Shown piece by piece: positions 17,754 through 26,700 of a stretch of 63,250 nucleotides of DNA. The DNA comes from Magnetococcales bacterium DCbin4 (GTDB lineage Bacteria; Pseudomonadota; Magnetococcia; Magnetococcales; UBA8363). Made by a program: the position numbers and the translations under genes. The stretch's first letter is position 1. Every line of letters starts with the position of its first letter. The notes under the pieces were generated by a model. The model saw only the letters and a program-made list of their open reading frames with translations, was not told where the DNA came from and made no database searches. Location: assembly GCA_002753735.1 (NCBI GenBank), contig PEAN01000001.1, positions 81,040 to 144,289 on the forward strand, read 5' to 3'.

Positions 17754-19113
17754 CCGGACGAATCGGAAATCCTCCGACAAGGAATGGATCGTTGCGCTGA
17801 TCGATCTTGAAACTGCCCTCCGGCATGCCGTCACCCTGGATGCAGCAGCCCGGATCATCGTCAATGACACCCGAAATGTGTTTCCTTTCCGGCAAGCGAT
17901 CCTGTTTGACCGATCTTTCGGAAAACGATGGCGGGTACGCAATGCCTCCGATGTCGTCGATCCCGACCCGAAAGGACCATTTTTGTCATGGTTGACCCTG
18001 TTTCTCAACCAATGGATGCCGCAAGGGGGTCACCAAAAACCACAACAGATCGACGCCTCGCTGTTGCCGGAACACCAAAGACACTCCTGGGAACAATGGT
18101 TGCCTCCCTTCGGCTATTGGGTCCCCCTGGTCACCGCCTCGGGTCCACCCCTGGGGGGTGTTTTTTGGTTTTGCGATACCATGATTGCGGAACATGAATG
18201 GCAACGGTTGGAACATCTGGCATCCAGTTTTGGCCAAACCTGGGAACGCTTGGTGCTGTTGGAACAATGCATCCATCCCAAACGATGGTTGGCGCGGATG
18301 ACCCCTGGGCGCGCCACCTTTTTCGTTGTGATTCTGGTCACGGCGATCGCGTTCATTCCCGTCCATCTGAGCGTGTTGGCCCCGGCACGCATTGTTCCGA
18401 TTGATCCTGTCGCGATGAATTCGCCGCTGGATGGCGTCGTGGCGCAGGTATTCGTCCAGCCCAACCAGGAGGTCAAAAAGGGAGATCCCTTGTTTCGCCT
18501 GGAAGATACGGAACTGAAAAACCGCCATGCCGTCGCCCTCAAGGCGCTGGAGGTGGAATCGGCCCAGTTGGAACAGGTTCGACGTAAAGGGTTTCATGAA
18601 GATCGCAGCCGTGCCGAAGTGGCCTTGGCCCAAGCCATGGTGGCGATGAAACGGGCCGAGGCACAATTTGCGGCGGAACAGTTGACCCTGGTGGAGGTTC
18701 GGGCACTGCGAAACGGGGTTGCGGTGTTCAATGATCCCAACCAATGGTTGGGACAACCGGTGCGGGTTGGCGAAACCGTCATGTCGCTGGCCGATCCGGG
18801 ACGAATGGAGGTGGAAGCCTGGATTCCAGTCGCCGATGCCATCACCCTGGAACACGGGACGCCGGTTGAGATGTTTTTGAATATCCATCCCTATCAGCCC
18901 TTGGCGGCCCGGCTGTGGATGGCCGATTTTGAGGCGCGGCATTCCCCCGAGGGGCTTTTGGGATTTCGCGTGCGTGCCCGGTTTGAAGAAGAGTCTCCAC
19001 TGGCACGCCTGGGCTTGCGGGGTTCGGCCCGGTTTCAGGGGACACGGGTGCGGTTGTGGTATTATCTATTGCGCCGCCCCCTGGCATTTCTGCGCCAACA
19101 GACAGGATGGTAA
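17743..19113 (+). CDS. GAF-like domain / membrane / HlyD adaptor protein
   Basis: Fusion of 456 residues. Residues 1-185 look like a GAF-type domain (ETALRHAVTLDAAARIIVND, GYWVPLVTASGPPLGGVFWF) on the cytoplasmic side. One membrane helix (FFVVILVTAIAFIPVHLSVL, about 195-215) leads into a HlyD module with half-lipoyl NSPLDGVVAQVFVQPNQEV, a helical hairpin and a barrel. This arrangement would let a cytoplasmic sensor domain touch a periplasmic export adaptor. ATG 17743 follows AGGA and overlaps the previous gene by 11 bases. It is the last gene of the operon. Confidence 0.8.
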   Translation: MDVDRTNRKSSDKEWIVALIDLETALRHAVTLDAAARIIVNDTRNVFPFRQAILFDRSFGKRWRVRNASDVVDPDPKGPFLSWLTLFLNQWMPQGGHQKPQQIDASLLPEHQRHSWEQWLPPFGYWVPLVTASGPPLGGVFWFCDTMIAEHEWQRLEHLASSFGQTWERLVLLEQCIHPKRWLARMTPGRATFFVVILVTAIAFIPVHLSVLAPARIVPIDPVAMNSPLDGVVAQVFVQPNQEVKKGDPLFRLEDTELKNRHAVALKALEVESAQLEQVRRKGFHEDRSRAEVALAQAMVAMKRAEAQFAAEQLTLVEVRALRNGVAVFNDPNQWLGQPVRVGETVMSLADPGRMEVEAWIPVADAITLEHGTPVEMFLNIHPYQPLAARLWMADFEARHSPEGLLGFRVRARFEEESPLARLGLRGSARFQGTRVRLWYYLLRRPLAFLRQQTGW

Positions 19114-19156
19114 ACCGCAATCGGAGTGAACATGGACCCCTGTTTTCCAGGGATTC

Positions 19157-20791
19157 CTATCGATTGGGTATGGCTGCCAGGAAGAAATAAAATGCGGCCA
19201 ATGCCAGCGGTGGCCCAAACCATGAAATGGGAAGACCATTGCCCGCCATGATCGCCCCTCCCATGAACAGACCCGCCCCCGTCACCGCCATGCTCAAACG
19301 TTTGATGCCCGTGGACAAACGCCGCTCCAACCGATCCAGGGAATCGCCATGGACTTCGATGGCCAGTTTGTCGTTGGCCAGTTTTTCCACACTGAGCATG
19401 GCCAGTTCCGGCAATTGAACCGCTGCCGTGGAAAAGGTGCGAAATCGTTCGCGAACGGTCCGAATTTTTCCCTTCGGACCCATGTTTTCAATCATCCAGT
19501 CACGGATCAACGGTTCTGCCAACACCCACATGTTCAAGTCGGGATTGATTTCGCGTCCAACCCCTTCCAACGTCAACATGGTTTTTTGCAACAAAAGCAG
19601 ATGCGGTTGCACCGCCATGTCAAACCGTTCGGTCACCTTGAACAATTGCGCCAACAAACGGGCGATGGAAATATCCTTGAGCGGCTGTCCGAAAATGGGC
19701 TCGGCAATCTGACGACACGCATCCTCGAATTCATCGATGTTGGTGTGGCGAGGGACGAATCCCGCCGCCAGATGGATCTCGGCCACCTTGCGATAGTCGC
19801 GAATGATGAATCCTTGCAACAGTTCCGCCAGCCAGATCCGATCCTGAACCGAAATCCGCCCGACAATGCCGAAATCGAAAATGGCGACGGTGCCATCCTT
19901 GAGGACGAAAATGTTTCCCGGATGCAGATCGGCGTGAAAAAATCCATCGCGAAAGACCTGCTTGAAAAAGCTGACGATCAAATTTTTTGAAACCTGGGTG
20001 GGGTCGAGATCGGGATGAGATTGACGGGTCAATTCGTCGATGGGAATGCCATCGAGCCATTCCATGGTCAAAACCCGGGTCGTCGTCAGTTCCCAAAGGA
20101 CGGTTGGGACACGGAGTTCCTGATCGAGCTGAAAATTTTCTCTGAACTTATGTGCCCTGGATCCTTCGACCTGAAAATTCATTTCGTTGCGGATGGAGGT
20201 TGCGAATTCCTCGACCACACGACGGATGCGAAACCGTTTCCAATCGGGAATGTATTTGTCAATCTGGGTGGCCAGGGTGGAGAGCAGATGGATGTCGGTT
20301 TCCACCAACAGGGCGACATTGGGACGCAACACCTTGACGGCGACATCACGTCCTCCAAGGGTGGTGGCGTGATGTACCTGGGCGATGGAGGCGGAGGCCA
20401 CGGGCACGGGATCGAAATGGATGAAAAACTGGCTCAGCGGCCCTTCCAGGTCCGCTTCGACAATTTTGGTGACGATGGAAAAGGGAAATGGCGGGACATC
20501 ATCCTGGAGTTTTTTCATCTCCAAACCGACATCTTCCGGCAGGACATCCATGCGGGTGGAAAGCGCCTGACCGAATTTGATGAAGGTTGGCCCCAATTCT
20601 TCCAGGGCACATCGCAGCCTGGCAGGGGGACTCAATTCCCGACGCATTTTTTCGATGCCCGGTTTGAATCCTACCATCCAGGCCACAAACCGATAGACGA
20701 GGAACCGGTCATCCAAAAATTCAATGCGATAGCGGGCAAGGATCCAGATGATCCCGATCAACCGTTTGAAGGTACGATAATGATTCAACAT
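19157..20791 (-). CDS. ubiB: Ubiquinone biosynthesis atypical kinase/ATPase UbiB
   Basis: UbiB/ADCK-family protein of 544 residues that supports ubiquinone synthesis at the inner membrane. It shows the KxGQ region FIKFGQALSTR, the alanine-rich-loop equivalent ASASIAQVH, the lysine strand DVAVKVL, the catalytic loop FFHADLHPGNIF and the metal motif DFGIVGR. Two C-terminal membrane helices (MAVTGAGLFMGGAIMAG and PPLALAAFYFFLAAI) fit the family. It is the third gene of ubiE-ubiJ-ubiB; 6 bases separate it from ubiJ. Confidence 0.95.
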   Translation of the reverse strand: MLNHYRTFKRLIGIIWILARYRIEFLDDRFLVYRFVAWMVGFKPGIEKMRRELSPPARLRCALEELGPTFIKFGQALSTRMDVLPEDVGLEMKKLQDDVPPFPFSIVTKIVEADLEGPLSQFFIHFDPVPVASASIAQVHHATTLGGRDVAVKVLRPNVALLVETDIHLLSTLATQIDKYIPDWKRFRIRRVVEEFATSIRNEMNFQVEGSRAHKFRENFQLDQELRVPTVLWELTTTRVLTMEWLDGIPIDELTRQSHPDLDPTQVSKNLIVSFFKQVFRDGFFHADLHPGNIFVLKDGTVAIFDFGIVGRISVQDRIWLAELLQGFIIRDYRKVAEIHLAAGFVPRHTNIDEFEDACRQIAEPIFGQPLKDISIARLLAQLFKVTERFDMAVQPHLLLLQKTMLTLEGVGREINPDLNMWVLAEPLIRDWMIENMGPKGKIRTVRERFRTFSTAAVQLPELAMLSVEKLANDKLAIEVHGDSLDRLERRLSTGIKRLSMAVTGAGLFMGGAIMAGNGLPISWFGPPLALAAFYFFLAAIPNR

Positions 20792-20797
20792 TGTGTT

Positions 20798-21505
20798 TTA
20801 ATCTGGAGAGGCGGGGGGGGCGGCGGGGTCGGTTTTGCCGGTTGCCGTTCCACTATTGGCCACTGCCCGTTTCCTTTCCAGTCGGGTGACGCTTTTTTCG
20901 AGTTTTTCAAAACGTTCACGCACGGCTTCTGCCTCCCGGGCAAACTCCTGCAATTGGTTGCGGGATGGGAATCCATGCCCCTGGAGCCATGATTCCACTT
21001 CCGATTCAACAAATTCCTTGCCTTGCTGACCCGCCAGTTTTGTTTTTCTGGCCATGCCCATCAGAGTCCTGGCGGCTCTTTGCCCCACCAGGATGGCCAG
21101 TTCCCGTTCCCAGTCGATTTCGACGTTATCCAAAAGATTTTTGAACCGGAGTCCGGTATCGGTTTCGCCGGACAGCTTCAGTTGCCGGGAGAAGAACAAG
21201 GAATCGGGATCGGAGGTGTGAAACAACAGCGACAGAAACGCCGATGTATTGCCCGACATGGTCACATGGGGAATGTTGTCGCAATAGGTATGGATGCGCA
21301 ATTGGCCCGTTTCGTCCACATTCATGTAGAGCGATTCATCCATATCTTCGATTTCAAACTGAAAAATTTTGCCATCAAGTTCTCCGAGCCTTTTTTTCAA
21401 CTCCGGATAACGGGTGAAGAACAGATTGAGGACAATGCTCAAGGAGACTGCCGTGACCGGTTGCGGAATGATTTTGAGGGGTGCCGACAATAAGGACATG
21501 ATCAT
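20798..21505 (-). CDS. ubiJ: Ubiquinone biosynthesis accessory factor UbiJ (SCP2 domain)
   Basis: Lipid-binding accessory factor of the Ubi complex. The first 120 residues form an SCP2-like domain (PHVTMSGNTSAFLSLLF, RQLKLSGETDTGLRFKNLL). The C-terminal part is a coiled coil (REAEAVRERFEKLEKSVTRLE), the usual UbiJ layout; 235 residues is slightly longer than in E. coli. The ATG at 21505 has GGAAGG 9 bases upstream; an in-frame ATG at 21499 is the alternative. Lies 3 bases after ubiE. Confidence 0.9.
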   Translation of the reverse strand: MIMSLLSAPLKIIPQPVTAVSLSIVLNLFFTRYPELKKRLGELDGKIFQFEIEDMDESLYMNVDETGQLRIHTYCDNIPHVTMSGNTSAFLSLLFHTSDPDSLFFSRQLKLSGETDTGLRFKNLLDNVEIDWERELAILVGQRAARTLMGMARKTKLAGQQGKEFVESEVESWLQGHGFPSRNQLQEFAREAEAVRERFEKLEKSVTRLERKRAVANSGTATGKTDPAAPPASPD

Positions 21506-21508
21506 GAT

Positions 21509-22258
21509 TCAAGCCTTCCATCCATGATGAACGGCGGCGATGCCGCCCGAAAGATTATGGTAGCGCACCCCCGACAGACCACGATCCCGCAACAGGGTGG
21601 CAAAGGTTTCCTGATCGGGGAAACGGCGGATCGATTCGACCAGGTATTGATAGGAATCCCGATCATTGGCGACCCGGCTGCCCAGTTCCGGCAAAACTTT
21701 AAAGGAATAGGCATCATACAAGGGTTGCAGAATGGAGATGGACAAGCGGGAGAATTCCAGACACAAAAATTCGCCACCCGGTTTGAGGACACGAACCATT
21801 TCCTGAATGGCAGCCTCGATCTGGGTGACGTTGCGGATGCCGAATCCGATGCAGGCGACATGGAACGCATTGTTGGCGAAGGGTAATTCTTCGGCGTTGC
21901 CCTGGATCCATTCGACGCCTGCCACGATTCCCTGATCGGTCAACCTGGAGCGGCCACGATTGAGCATGTTGTCGTTGATGTCATACACGACGATTCGGCC
22001 ATCCCCTTTGAGGCGTGGATGCATCAAACGGGTCAAATCACCGGTGCCACCCGCGACATCGAGAATCTGATAACCTGGACGAATCCGCAATCGACGCATG
22101 GCATACCGTTTCCACAGGCGATGGATTCCCAGGGACATCAGATCGTTCATCAGGTCATAGCGATCCACCACGGAATCAAACACCTGACGGACCCGTCCCA
22201 CTTTTTCGCTCACGGGTATTTCACTGAATCCAAAGTGGGTCGTCGTGTCACGGGTCAT
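21509..22258 (-). CDS. ubiE: Ubiquinone/menaquinone C-methyltransferase UbiE
   Basis: S-adenosylmethionine-dependent methyltransferase of ubiquinone (and, where present, menaquinone) synthesis. It has the family signature VFDSVVDRYDLMNDLMSLG, SAM motif I ILDVAGGTGDLTRLM, and the late motif EFLCLEFSR. Length of 249 residues is normal. ATG 22258 follows AGGAG at 8 bases. First gene of the ubiEJB operon, a standard order in proteobacteria. Confidence 0.96.
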   Translation of the reverse strand: MTRDTTTHFGFSEIPVSEKVGRVRQVFDSVVDRYDLMNDLMSLGIHRLWKRYAMRRLRIRPGYQILDVAGGTGDLTRLMHPRLKGDGRIVVYDINDNMLNRGRSRLTDQGIVAGVEWIQGNAEELPFANNAFHVACIGFGIRNVTQIEAAIQEMVRVLKPGGEFLCLEFSRLSISILQPLYDAYSFKVLPELGSRVANDRDSYQYLVESIRRFPDQETFATLLRDRGLSGVRYHNLSGGIAAVHHGWKA

Positions 22259-22514
22259 GGTCGGAACTCCTGCGCGATGCGGTCTTGAAGATCAACACGC
22301 CATGATAACACGATACCGATGTGTTTTGGGAATGTCTTATGAACGGCAGGTTCCATTTGTTCCTGATGCGGGCGGATGAGCGCGCCATTTTCGAACCGAT
22401 TGTTCATTGGGATGGCTTTATTGTAAAATATTTTGTTTTTGTAATGCGGTGATTGGAAAAGCAAGGTGTTGCATGAGTGGAGATGAACCGGTTTTTGATG
22501 CGAAGGGACGCGGC

Positions 22515-22859
22515 ATGGCGGCATTCACGGAGCGGAATGGTTTGATTTCATCCGAAACCATTTCAAAGGTGGTCCATACCATCGTCGAACATTTCAATCC
22601 TGTCAGGATCGTCCTGTTCGGTTCCTACGCTTCGGGCAACCCGGATCCGGACAGCGATCTGGATCTGTTGATCGTGATGCCGTCGTCTTTGCCGCGCTAC
22701 AAACGGGCATTGCCCATTCGCATGCTGTTCCGCCCCGCCCCCTGTTCCATGGATATCCTGGTTTACACCCCGGAGGAGGTGGATCATTGGATGGGTACGG
22801 TCAATCATATCGTCACGAATGCCTTGCAATCCGGAAGGATTCTGCATGAACGGGCGTAA
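22515..22859 (+). CDS. MNT-type minimal nucleotidyltransferase
   Basis: Small nucleotidyltransferase of the DNA polymerase beta fold, 114 residues, with the active-site motif LFGSYASGNPDPDSDLDLLI. In MNT/HEPN pairs this chain is usually the antitoxin, and in some systems it modifies the HEPN partner with nucleotides. ATG 22515 has AAGGGA at 6 bases; an in-frame ATG at 22473 (with AAGG) would add 14 residues. The partner overlaps its end by 14 bases. The AT-rich 250 bases upstream (22259-22514) hold a probable promoter but no gene. Confidence 0.83.
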   Translation: MAAFTERNGLISSETISKVVHTIVEHFNPVRIVLFGSYASGNPDPDSDLDLLIVMPSSLPRYKRALPIRMLFRPAPCSMDILVYTPEEVDHWMGTVNHIVTNALQSGRILHERA

Positions 22860-23247
22860 CTGTGACTATTGCCGGGAGTGGCTCAAGAAGGCCGATAACG
22901 ATCTGATCACGGCACAGAGCGTTCTGGCCTTGGAACATGGCCCAACAGACACACCCTGCTTTCATGCCCAACAGGCCGTGGAAAAAGCCATGAAAGGTCT
23001 GTTGACCTTTCATGGGATGGCCTTCGGTAGAACCCACGATCTTCTGGTCCTGTTCGATCTTGTTGTTCCATTCCTTCCGGAACTGGTGCGTCTTGAGGAA
23101 AAACTTGGCGCCATGAGCGATTACGCGGTGGAATCCCGCTACCCTGGCGATGCCATGGAACCGGACCGAAGCGATGCCTTGGAAGCGCTGCTCGTTGCCG
23201 AACAGGTGGTTGCCATGGTCAAAGTGTTCTGCGGAAGTAACGAATGA
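22846..23247 (+). CDS. HEPN domain protein, partner of MNT
   Basis: Helical HEPN protein of 133 residues with the usual CFHAQQAVEKAMKGLL helix and a GRTHDLLVLFDL segment. The canonical HEPN ribonuclease motif (R, four to six residues, H) is not evident; only R-T-H is seen, so this may be a non-RNase HEPN of the MNT-associated type. ATG 22846 follows GGAAGGA at 7 bases and overlaps the MNT gene by 14 bases, so the pair is cotranslated. Likely a toxin-antitoxin-type module, though activity cannot be read from sequence. Confidence 0.8.
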   Translation: MNGRNCDYCREWLKKADNDLITAQSVLALEHGPTDTPCFHAQQAVEKAMKGLLTFHGMAFGRTHDLLVLFDLVVPFLPELVRLEEKLGAMSDYAVESRYPGDAMEPDRSDALEALLVAEQVVAMVKVFCGSNE

Positions 23248-23262
23248 CTATTTTAATCATCG

Positions 23263-23491
23263 ATGGAAATGGAGCAACACGGCATCTCCAAGGAAATTGT
23301 TGATGAGGTGATGGATGCCTACCACAGTAGATCGTCGCGGAACGGGATGCCTTGATCGCCTGTCAATCACAGATCCGCTCTGAAGATGGTCGCCTGTTTC
23401 TGGTCCGGGTGATCGTGAACCCCCAACTTGATCCGGCTGTTGTCGTCACGGTTTATCGCACCAGCAAAATCGAAAAATACTTCAAGGACGC
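23263..23491 (+). pseudogene. DUF4258 family gene remnant, frameshifted
   Basis: Two pieces in different frames read as one degraded DUF4258 protein. Bases 23263 to about 23330 encode EQHGISKEIVDEVMDAYHS; then a frame change near 23330 leads to QIRSEDGRLFLVRVIVN and VVVTVYRTSKIEKY, the typical end of this family. The N-terminal part that normally precedes HGIS is missing. It lies directly before a DUF2283 gene, the usual neighbour of DUF4258. The break is visible in the sequence given, but a sequencing error could also explain the frameshift. Confidence 0.6.
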
Positions 23492-23492
23492 C

Positions 23493-23690
23493 ATGAAAGT
23501 GACCTATGACCCGGAAGTGGATGTGTTGCGTATCGTGTTTTCCAACGCGCCCATCGAGGAAAGTGACGAAGACAAACCCGGCGTGATCATGGATTATGAT
23601 CAGGAGGGCAATCTGGTCGGAATGGAGATCCTTGACGCCAGCAAATGCGTGGAAAACCCGATGTCGGTGGAGCATGTGGTGGCTGGATGA
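23493..23690 (+). CDS. DUF2283 family small protein
   Basis: Protein of 65 residues starting MKVTYDPEVDVLRIVFS and continuing GVIMDYDQEGNLVGMEILDAS, a clear DUF2283 pattern. Function unknown; the family is often found paired with DUF4258 genes and has been suspected to be antitoxin-like. The open frame reaches back to 23331, but AAGGA right before ATG 23493 and the family's usual start favour the short form. The preceding DUF4258 partner is broken. Confidence 0.75.
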   Translation: MKVTYDPEVDVLRIVFSNAPIEESDEDKPGVIMDYDQEGNLVGMEILDASKCVENPMSVEHVVAG

Positions 23691-23746
23691 ATGATCAAGG
23701 ATTTCCAAGATTGAAATATTGAACATACAGACATGAAGGGATGCTC

Positions 23747-26700
23747 ATGGTCGATGTCTTGATCCCCGTGCCGGTCCAGGATGAACGGATGAAGTATGAC
23801 CGCATTTCCAACCAGGGGGAGGGACCCAAACTTACCTTTCCCGAGGTGGAGCCACACCGGGACGACACCACTTTGTTGCTGCCCGAATCCAATGCCGTGT
23901 TTCTATTGGGGCGGAGCAGGGAATTGGCGGAATTGTCTGCTTGGTGCCAGAAAGAAACTCCGTTGTCGGTACGTGTAATGGTCGGACCGGGTGGTATGGG
24001 CAAGACCCGGTTGGCGATGGAGTTTTGTCGTCATCAACGTACATTGGGATGGAAGGGCGGTTTTCTCAAGCGGGGAGATCTTGACGCTTTTTTGCAGAAA
24101 CCCGACTGGAACCATTGGTTTCCTGATGGCAACACCTTGATCGTCCTTGATGATGCTTCCTGGAGTAGTGAACACCTGAAAAAATGGTTGGACAGCCTGA
24201 CTGTTCCTCAAACCGGCAACAGCCGACTGCGCCTGCTCCTGCTGGAACGTCATGCCATCGAGGAGGGGGGCTGGTTTCAGCAGGTGTTTCGCAGCAGACT
24301 CGATGGCGACTGGCGGCGAATCGCCTTGTTGGATCCTGCCAATCCGGTAGAACTGGCCCCATTGGCCGATGATGATCGTCGTCCATTATTGCAGGCAGTG
24401 GTGACTGTGGTGGGGGGCCGTGTCCAGATTCCCCGGGCAGGGGAAGACATGGCCTTCGACCGCGATCTGGCCCGGACGGAATGGTGGGGTCACCCCCTTT
24501 ATCTCCTCATGGCCGGTTTGGAGATGCGGGACCGGGGGGAAGCCCGACCGGTGCTGCGTCTGAAAAAACCCGAACTCGCCGTGGCGCGGGCTGAACGAGA
24601 AAAAAGCCGCATCCAGGAATACGGCTCAAGTCCCGCAGAAAAGCGGCTCCTGCCCCATCTGGCGGCCCAGGCCACCCTCTGCGCTGGCCTGACCAGGGAA
24701 CAGATGGTCCGGTTGGCAAGGCAGGAGAGTGAAGCCCTGGGCTATCACGCCGCCCCCGCCGAACTGGCCGACCGTCTCCACACTGCACTGCCCGCCCCGG
24801 AGGAGGGAATTGCCACCATCCGTCCGGATTTCCTTGCCGAAGCTTTTATCCTGCGTGCCATGCAAGAGGGCGAGACTTCCCTTCCTCGCGTCTATTCTTT
24901 GGCTCCAAAACCGGTAGTGGAAACCCTCGTTCGCTTGATAGAAAACTTTTCTCCACCGACTTATCCCCAACCTTTGTCGTGGTTCCAAGCCTTGGTGGAT
25001 GGAGCGGATTTGGCCACTCTGGAAGAAATAGCCGATCTTTTCCCCTATTTCAGTCTCCCCCTTCTTGACCTGATGGCGCATGCGGAAACCCGTATGGTCG
25101 ATTTGTTGCGGCAGATGGAGTGCAAGGGAGAAGAACGCGAAATAAAACTTGGTACACACCTCAGCTATCTTGGATACAGGCTGAGCAATTTGGGCCGACA
25201 TGAGGAGGCGCTGGCGGCTGCCGAAGAGGCGGTTGCGATTTATCGAAACTTGTCTGCCGCCCGTCCGGAAGTCTTTCGGCCTGATCTGGCCAGATCCCTC
25301 AACAGTCTTGGGAACAGGCTGAGTGTTTTGGGCCGACTCGGTGAGGCGCTGGCGGCTGCCGGAGAGGCGGTGGCGATTCATCGAGACTTGTCTGTCGCCC
25401 ATCCGGAAGCATTTCTGCCTGATCTGGCCATGACTCTCGATATTCTTGGGTTCAGTTTGGGCGATTTAGGCCGACATGATGAGGCGCTGGCGGCTGCCGG
25501 AGAGGCGGTGGCGATTCATCGAAACTTGTCTGTCGCCCATCCGGAAGTTTATCGGCCTAATCTGGCCAGATCCCTTAACAATCTTGGGGTCAGGTTGAGT
25601 AGTTTTGGCCGATATGATGAGGCACTGGTGGCTGCCGAAGAGGCTGTGGCGATTTGTCGCGTTTTGGTTGCTGCCCGTCCAGAAGCTTTTCTGCCTGAAC
25701 TGGCCAGGTTCCTCAATAATTTTGGGAATAATTTGAGCTATTTGGCTCGATATGATGAGGCACTGGTGGCTGCCGAAGAGGCTGTGGCGATTTATCGCGA
25801 TTTGGCTGCCGCCCGTCCAGAAGCTTTTCTGCCTGATCTGGGCAGATTCCTCCATAGTCTTGGGAACAGGCTAAACGATTTGGGCCGACATGAAGAGGCG
25901 CTGGCGGCCATTGAAGAGGCAGTGGCGATTGATCGTGATTTGGCCAATGCCCATCCACAAATTTTTCTGCCTCTTCAGGCTGGTGAACTCAATTATCTTG
26001 CCGATAGTCTTGTCGGGTTGGGGCGCTGGAAAGAAGCCGAGGCAGTCACTGAAGAGTTGATAAAGATCTACAGCGATCCGGTTGCTTCCCATCAGGAATC
26101 CGTTCAGTCCGTTCTGACGAGGTTACAAAACAATCTTCGGCGTATCCGGGACAACGACAACACAATGACCGGCGAATACATTTCTAATATTAAAATCCGC
26201 AACCTGAAATGTTTGCGGCAATTTTCATGGAAATTGGAAGCTGGGGAGGAAGCGCCGGGTTGGCATGTGCTGCTTGGCGACAATGGTTCGGGCAAGTCCA
26301 CCTTTTTGCAGGCTTGTGCCATGGGCATGTTGCCGGTCGCGGATGTTCATGCCGCAGATGTCAATTTGGACGGTTGGCCAAGTGAGCAGGAGGAAATGGC
26401 GGAGATTTGGATCCATTGTGATTCGGGCAGGAAGCTTTACACGACGATTCATCGCGCCAGGGAAAACCCCATTGAGCGAAAATGGTCTTCCTCGTTCGTT
26501 GCTTTTGGCGCAGCCTATGGACCTTACCGACGATTTCGGGGGGGCACGGATAAGGCCGCCGGTATTCTCAATTCGAGCCGTCCTTTGGCCCGCTATTTAA
26601 GCGTGTTTGGCGAAGATGCGGCCATGGTTCACGTCCAGTCCTGGCTGCGAGACCTGCATCATGCGATGTTGGAGGGCAAATCCGCAGAGAAAAAAATGCT

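Noticed and set aside
22846-23247. Canonical HEPN ribonuclease toxin
   Set aside because: The R-x4-6-H motif is not clearly present (only RTH), so I describe it as a HEPN protein without claiming RNase activity.
25193-26020. Tandem repeats considered as a CRISPR array
   Set aside because: The units are coding, 138 bases long and in frame as TPRs, with no unique spacers.
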